This document shows, one piece after another, positions 13,522 through 17,176 of a stretch of 17,176 nucleotides of DNA. Position numbers and translations under genes: made by a program. The DNA is from CALGSZ01 sp042408955 (GTDB lineage: Bacteria; Chloroflexota; Chloroflexia; Thermomicrobiales; UBA6265). Each line of letters starts with the position of its first letter. The stretch's first letter is position 1. The notes under the pieces were generated by a model. The model saw nothing but the letters and a program-made list of their open reading frames with translations. It searched no databases and was not told the DNA's origin. The DNA lies in the NCBI GenBank assembly GCA_042408955.1, contig JBHOQQ010000161.1, forward strand, positions 1 through 17,176. The letters run 5' to 3'.

Positions 13522-14598
13522 ATGACGCAGCGCAGCGAGACCCGCGCTCGGGCCGCTGGTGACCCAAAGGCAGGCGATCTCACGCCACGGCAGCGAGCGA
13601 TTCTCAAGTTGATCGTTCACGAATACGTCGCCTCAGGCCGCCCTGTCGGCTCAAAGACGCTGACTGAACGGTATCCGGTCGGTGTCTCTCCAGCGACGAT
13701 TCGGAACGAGATGGCCGAGCTGGAGGCTGCTGGCTACATCCAGCATCTCCACACGTCGGGTGGCCGTGTCCCAACCGGGGAGGGATATCGCTACTTCATC
13801 CAACATTTGATGGGCAACGTCGAGCTCTCGCCTGGCGAGCAGATCATGATCCGGCATCAATTCCGCCAGGCCGAGGGCCAGCTTGAGGGTTGGATGGAGC
13901 TCGCAGCAACGACGCTCGCCGAGATCGCGGGCAACGTCTCGGTCGTCACCGCGCCGCGCACTCCTGTTGCCCGCTTGCGCCACCTTGAGTTGATCTCGTT
14001 GCAGCCGCGGCTCGTCTTGCTCATCCTGGTCGCCTACGAAGGCACGGTCCGCCAGGTAATGATCCACCTGCCGGAGCCGGCTGACCAGCGGCAACTGAGC
14101 CAGCTCGCCGATGCCTTGGCTGGCGATTTGCGCGGCCTTTCCGCTGATGAGGTCGCGGGCCGGAGCCGCGGAGGTGATCCGCTGACTCGGCTTGTAATGG
14201 ACCATGTCGAGTCAACGTTACGCACGCTCGATTCTGCTGAGCAAACGGCGGTGCGGCATTCTGGCCTCGAACACCTCGTGGGATTGCCAGATCTCACTGA
14301 GGCAGACTTGCAGTGCCTGTTTGCACTTGTCCGCGGAGGCGGCTTCTTGGCAGCCGTGCTGCCGCGCTTGGCGCCAAAGGTCGATGTGCAAGTCTTTATC
14401 GGCGATGCCTCGCTGCCGGATGAGCTACGGCGCTTCGGCATCGTCGTCTCAACCTATGGCGTGGAAGATGTTGTCACTGGCATCCTTGGCGTCCTGGGGC
14501 CGACGCGGATGCCGTACGACCGGGCAATTTCAACCGTGCGGTATATGGCCCGCTTGATGAGCGATCTGGTCTCTGATCTTTATCCAGCGCTTGACTAG
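13522..14598 (+). CDS. hrcA: Heat-inducible transcription repressor HrcA
   Basis: A 358-residue HrcA, the repressor that binds CIRCE and is released on heat shock. The N-terminal winged helix carries LTPRQRAILKLIVHEYVASG and then GRPVGSKTLTERY, followed by VSPATIRNEMAELEAAGYI and the HTSGGRVPTGEGYRYF wing, all diagnostic. The C-terminal signature GILGVLGPTRMPYDRAIS and the final VRYMARLMSDLV are also typical. Length matches the family (about 340-360). GGAG lies six bases before the ATG. It is first in the operon with grpE and dnaK, directly behind its own operator. No truncation or odd residue was noticed. Confidence 0.97.
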   Translation: MTQRSETRARAAGDPKAGDLTPRQRAILKLIVHEYVASGRPVGSKTLTERYPVGVSPATIRNEMAELEAAGYIQHLHTSGGRVPTGEGYRYFIQHLMGNVELSPGEQIMIRHQFRQAEGQLEGWMELAATTLAEIAGNVSVVTAPRTPVARLRHLELISLQPRLVLLILVAYEGTVRQVMIHLPEPADQRQLSQLADALAGDLRGLSADEVAGRSRGGDPLTRLVMDHVESTLRTLDSAEQTAVRHSGLEHLVGLPDLTEADLQCLFALVRGGGFLAAVLPRLAPKVDVQVFIGDASLPDELRRFGIVVSTYGVEDVVTGILGVLGPTRMPYDRAISTVRYMARLMSDLVSDLYPALD

Positions 14599-14637
14599 CG
14601 TCCGAGGATCTGGTCAGGAGCGAGCGACGAAAAGGAC

Positions 14638-15264
14638 ATGATGGTGACAGACGACAAGGAACACGTAAGCGAGGCGGCTGAGCAGGCCGTGACACCAGAA
14701 GCGGCCGGACAAGCCAATGGTGCGGTGTCCCCCGAGGCTGCCGAGACTCCCGATCTGGCGACCCTGACCGCTGAGCGGGACAGCTACCTCGATCAGCTCA
14801 AGCGGAGCTTGGCCGAGTTCGCCAACTATCGCCGCCGCGTGGATCAGGAGCGCGCCCAAGCTCGGGAGCTGGCGACGCGGGATCTCCTGCGGGCACTGGT
14901 GCCGATCGTCGATGACTTCCAGCGCGCCTTGACGGCCGTTCCAGACGAGCTTCGCAATCACCCGTGGGTCCAGGGCGTGCACCTCATCGAGCGCAAGCTG
15001 GTCGCGCTTCTGGAGCGGGAAGGTGTGACCCCAATTGAGGCGCTGGGCAAGCCGTTTGATCCCGGCCTCCACGAAGCGGTCGCTACCGAGCCGGGCAGCA
15101 CCCAAAACATCGTGGTCGAGGTGTATCAGAAGGGGTATCGGCACGGGCAGCATTTGCTCCGGCCGGCCATGGTCAAGGTCGGCGACAAGGTCGAGGAGCC
15201 AGCCCCCGGAACGGAGAGCGCCACAACTGAAACAACGACGACTGAGCAACCGGCTAGTGATTAA
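14638..15264 (+). CDS. grpE: Nucleotide exchange factor GrpE
   Basis: A 208-residue GrpE, which releases ADP from DnaK. An acidic, low-complexity N-terminus (1-40) leads to a coiled coil with LTAERDSYLDQLKRSLAEFANYRRR at about 42-66, split here only for description, then DLLRALVPIVDDFQRAL. The C-terminal beta domain shows VTPIEALGKPFDPGLHEAV and VEVYQKGYRHGQHLLRPAMV. The start is ambiguous: ATG at 14638 or 14641, or GTG at 14644, which has the best spacing (seven bases) from AGGA. Thirty-nine bases separate it from the hrcA stop, so it is in the same operon. An 18-base gap follows to dnaK. Confidence 0.96.
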   Translation: MMVTDDKEHVSEAAEQAVTPEAAGQANGAVSPEAAETPDLATLTAERDSYLDQLKRSLAEFANYRRRVDQERAQARELATRDLLRALVPIVDDFQRALTAVPDELRNHPWVQGVHLIERKLVALLEREGVTPIEALGKPFDPGLHEAVATEPGSTQNIVVEVYQKGYRHGQHLLRPAMVKVGDKVEEPAPGTESATTETTTTEQPASD

Positions 15265-15282
15265 TAAAAGGAGCCTGCAAGC

Positions 15283-17176
15283 ATGGGAAGAATGATTGGT
15301 ATTGACCTGGGGACGACGAACTCGGTGATGGCCACCATCGAAGGTGGCGAGCCGGTCGTGATCCCAAACGCTGAGGGCGAACGCCTGACCCCCTCGGTGG
15401 TCGCCGTGACGGCGAGTGGTGAGCGGTTGGTCGGCCGGTTTGCCCGGCGGCAAGCCGTGACGAATCCGGAGAACACGATCTTCTCCATCAAGCGCTTCAT
15501 GGGCCGCAAGTACAGTGACCCATCGGTCCAGCGCGATAAGGACCTCGTGCCGTACAAGATCCGGGAGGCCGCGAACGGCGGCGTCGAGGTCAAGATGGGC
15601 GACCGCTGGTATAGCCCGCCCGAGATCTCGGCGATGATCCTGCAAAAACTGAAGACCGACGCGGAGGCCTACCTCGGAGAGAAGGTAGACCGGGCCGTCA
15701 TTACGGTTCCTGCCTACTTCGACGACTCGCAGCGCCAGGCAACCAAGGATGCTGGGCGCATCGCTGGGCTCAACGTTGAGCGCATCATCAACGAGCCCAC
15801 CGCTTCCGCGCTCGCCTATGGCCTGGACAAGAAGGGCGACGAGAAGATCGCGGTCTATGACCTTGGTGGTGGTACTTACGATATCTCGATCCTTGATCTC
15901 TCCGAGGGCGTCTTCCAGGTTTTGGCGACCAACGGCGACACACACCTCGGCGGCGACGACTTCGACCAGGTCATCATCGACTGGCTAGCCGAGGAGTTCA
16001 AGCGGCAGGAAGGTATCGATCTTCGCAAGGACCGCATGGCGCTGCAACGCCTAAAGGAGGCGGCAGAAAAGGCGAAGATCGAGCTGTCTAGCACCCAGCA
16101 GACGGAGATCAATCTGCCGTTCATCACCGCGGACGCGAGCGGCCCCAAGCACCTCAACATCACGTTGACCCGCTCCAAGCTTGAGCAGCTCGTCAATCAC
16201 CTGGTCGAGCGGACCGTGCCGCCGATGGACGCTGCGCTTCGGGATGCTGGCCTGACGAAGGCGCAGATTGATGAGGCGATCCTGGTCGGTGGCCAGACGC
16301 GCATGCCGCTCGTCCAGCGCAAGGTGCAGTCGTATTTCGGGAAGGAGCCGCACAAGGGCATTAACCCGGATGAGGTTGTGGCGATCGGCGCCGCGATTCA
16401 GGGTGGTGTCCTCGGTGGCGAGGTCAAGGATATCCTGCTGCTAGACGTGACGCCGCTGACGCTGTCCATCGAGACACTCGGAGGCGTAGCGACGCCGCTC
16501 ATTGAGCGCAACACCACCATCCCAACCCGCAAGAGCCAGGTCTTTACGACCGCGGCCGACAACCAGCCACAGGTCGAAATTCACGTCTTGCAAGGCGAGC
16601 GGCCCATGGCAGCGGATAACAAGAGCCTCGGGAAGTTCATTCTCGATGGCATTCTGCCGGCTCCACGGGGCGTGCCAAAGATCGAAGTGACGTTCGACAT
16701 TGACGCCAACGGCATCCTTAATGTGACGGCTAAGGACCTGGCGACGGGCAAGGAGCAGAAGATCACAATCACTGGCTCGTCAGGTCTGACCGAAGCGGAA
16801 GTTCAGCGGATGATCAAGGAGGCTGAGGAGCACGCCGAGGAGGACCGCCGGCGCCGGGAGGCGATCAGCCTGCGGAACGACGCCGAGAGCATGGTCTACC
16901 AGGCTGAGCAAGTGCTGCGCGAGCACGGTGAGCGCATCCCGTCAGACATCAAGGCCGAGCTCGACCAGAAGGTTGCCACGGTCAAGGAGATCCTCGACAA
17001 GGACCGGGAGAACGTGGGGCGGCTCAAGCCAGCCTCGAAGAGCTGGTTCAGACGCTGTCCAAGGTCGGCACGGCGATGTACCAGCAGGCTGGCGCAGCGG
17101 GCACGGCAGGCGGCACGACGGGCAGTGCCAATGGCGCGACCGACGATGAGGCGACCGTCGAGGGCGAGTTCCGCGA
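15283..17176 (+). CDS. dnaK: Chaperone DnaK (Hsp70), runs off window, apparent 3' frameshift
   Basis: An Hsp70 chaperone, the operon's ATP-driven foldase. GGAG lies nine bases before the ATG. The ATPase domain shows IGIDLGTTNS at 5-14, VITVPAYFDDSQRQAT, IINEPTASALAYGLDKKG, VYDLGGGTYDISILDL and ILVGGQTRMPLVQ. The linker reads KDILLLDVTPLTLSIETLGG, and the substrate domain includes GILPAPRGVPKIEVTFDIDANGIL, all as expected. Up to 17028 (codon 582) the frame is normal. After that the same frame gives an atypical Arg-rich sequence without a stop. The frame two bases along, from 17031, instead reads a normal tail with SLEELVQTLSKVGTAMYQQAG, a Gly/Ala/Thr-rich stretch and a final VEGEFR. One base therefore appears to be missing near 17021-17031. 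The true end lies just beyond the window. Confidence 0.95.
   Translation, partial: MGRMIGIDLGTTNSVMATIEGGEPVVIPNAEGERLTPSVVAVTASGERLVGRFARRQAVTNPENTIFSIKRFMGRKYSDPSVQRDKDLVPYKIREAANGGVEVKMGDRWYSPPEISAMILQKLKTDAEAYLGEKVDRAVITVPAYFDDSQRQATKDAGRIAGLNVERIINEPTASALAYGLDKKGDEKIAVYDLGGGTYDISILDLSEGVFQVLATNGDTHLGGDDFDQVIIDWLAEEFKRQEGIDLRKDRMALQRLKEAAEKAKIELSSTQQTEINLPFITADASGPKHLNITLTRSKLEQLVNHLVERTVPPMDAALRDAGLTKAQIDEAILVGGQTRMPLVQRKVQSYFGKEPHKGINPDEVVAIGAAIQGGVLGGEVKDILLLDVTPLTLSIETLGGVATPLIERNTTIPTRKSQVFTTAADNQPQVEIHVLQGERPMAADNKSLGKFILDGILPAPRGVPKIEVTFDIDANGILNVTAKDLATGKEQKITITGSSGLTEAEVQRMIKEAEEHAEEDRRRREAISLRNDAESMVYQAEQVLREHGERIPSDIKAELDQKVATVKEILDKDRENVGRLKPASKSWFRRCPRSARRCTSRLAQRARQAARRAVPMARPTMRRPSRASSA

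Noticed and set aside
16928..17149. A short plus-strand frame inside the dnaK 3' region
   Set aside because: It is neither the dnaK frame nor the frame carrying the restored DnaK tail; a chance open frame.

Overview
The window is GC-rich, gene-dense bacterial chromosome. Several traits point to a Chloroflexota bacterium, probably of the Thermomicrobia/Sphaerobacter group: the heat-shock cluster hrcA-grpE-dnaK under a perfect CIRCE operator, a DUF2203 gene just upstream, a Tat-exported polyamine-type binding protein, an auracyanin-like cupredoxin lipoprotein, many GTG starts, and high GC with AGGAG-type ribosome binding sites. The taxonomic call is inference from gene content, not from a marker gene. 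No plasmid, phage, transposase or cas gene was seen.

Layout. (1) 1-2458, minus strand: an operon read right to left, made of a DDAH/amidinotransferase-fold hydrolase, a PotD-like binding protein and the first 54 codons of a PotB-like permease. A strong stem-loop lies between the last two. (2) 2641-4696, plus strand: the nickel-insertion protein LarC as one unbroken ORF, then a DUF4389 membrane protein with an internal duplication. (3) 4714-8777, minus strand: an alpha/beta hydrolase, a WecG/TagA-type glycosyltransferase, a B-box-like zinc-finger membrane protein and a MurJ/MviN flippase. The last three suggest cell-envelope work. (4) 8778-9137: a 360-base non-coding stretch with two 28/29-bp direct repeats 32 bp apart and a leader rich in small stem-loops. 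(5) 9138-11314, plus strand: a cupredoxin lipoprotein followed by a terminator, then an unusually long class II aldolase-like protein. (6) 11250-12050, minus strand: a methyltransferase-like ORF whose N-terminal half looks degraded. (7) 12161-13356, plus strand: an unrecognised 259-residue protein translationally coupled to a DUF2203 protein. (8) 13443-17176, plus strand: a sigma70-type promoter, CIRCE, hrcA, grpE and dnaK, with dnaK running to the window edge.

How the genes work together. The heat-shock block is a self-regulated chaperone operon: HrcA binds CIRCE and represses the operon, while GrpE exchanges nucleotide on DnaK. The left block looks like uptake plus hydrolysis of a cationic or guanidino-type compound. 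The main anomalies are an apparent one-base frameshift near the 3' end of dnaK (about 17021-17031), the CRISPR-like two-unit repeat at 8854-8942, the DDAH-family/ABC-importer pairing, and the coupled unknown/DUF2203 pair beside the heat-shock operon. No complete undescribed system can be claimed from this sequence alone.
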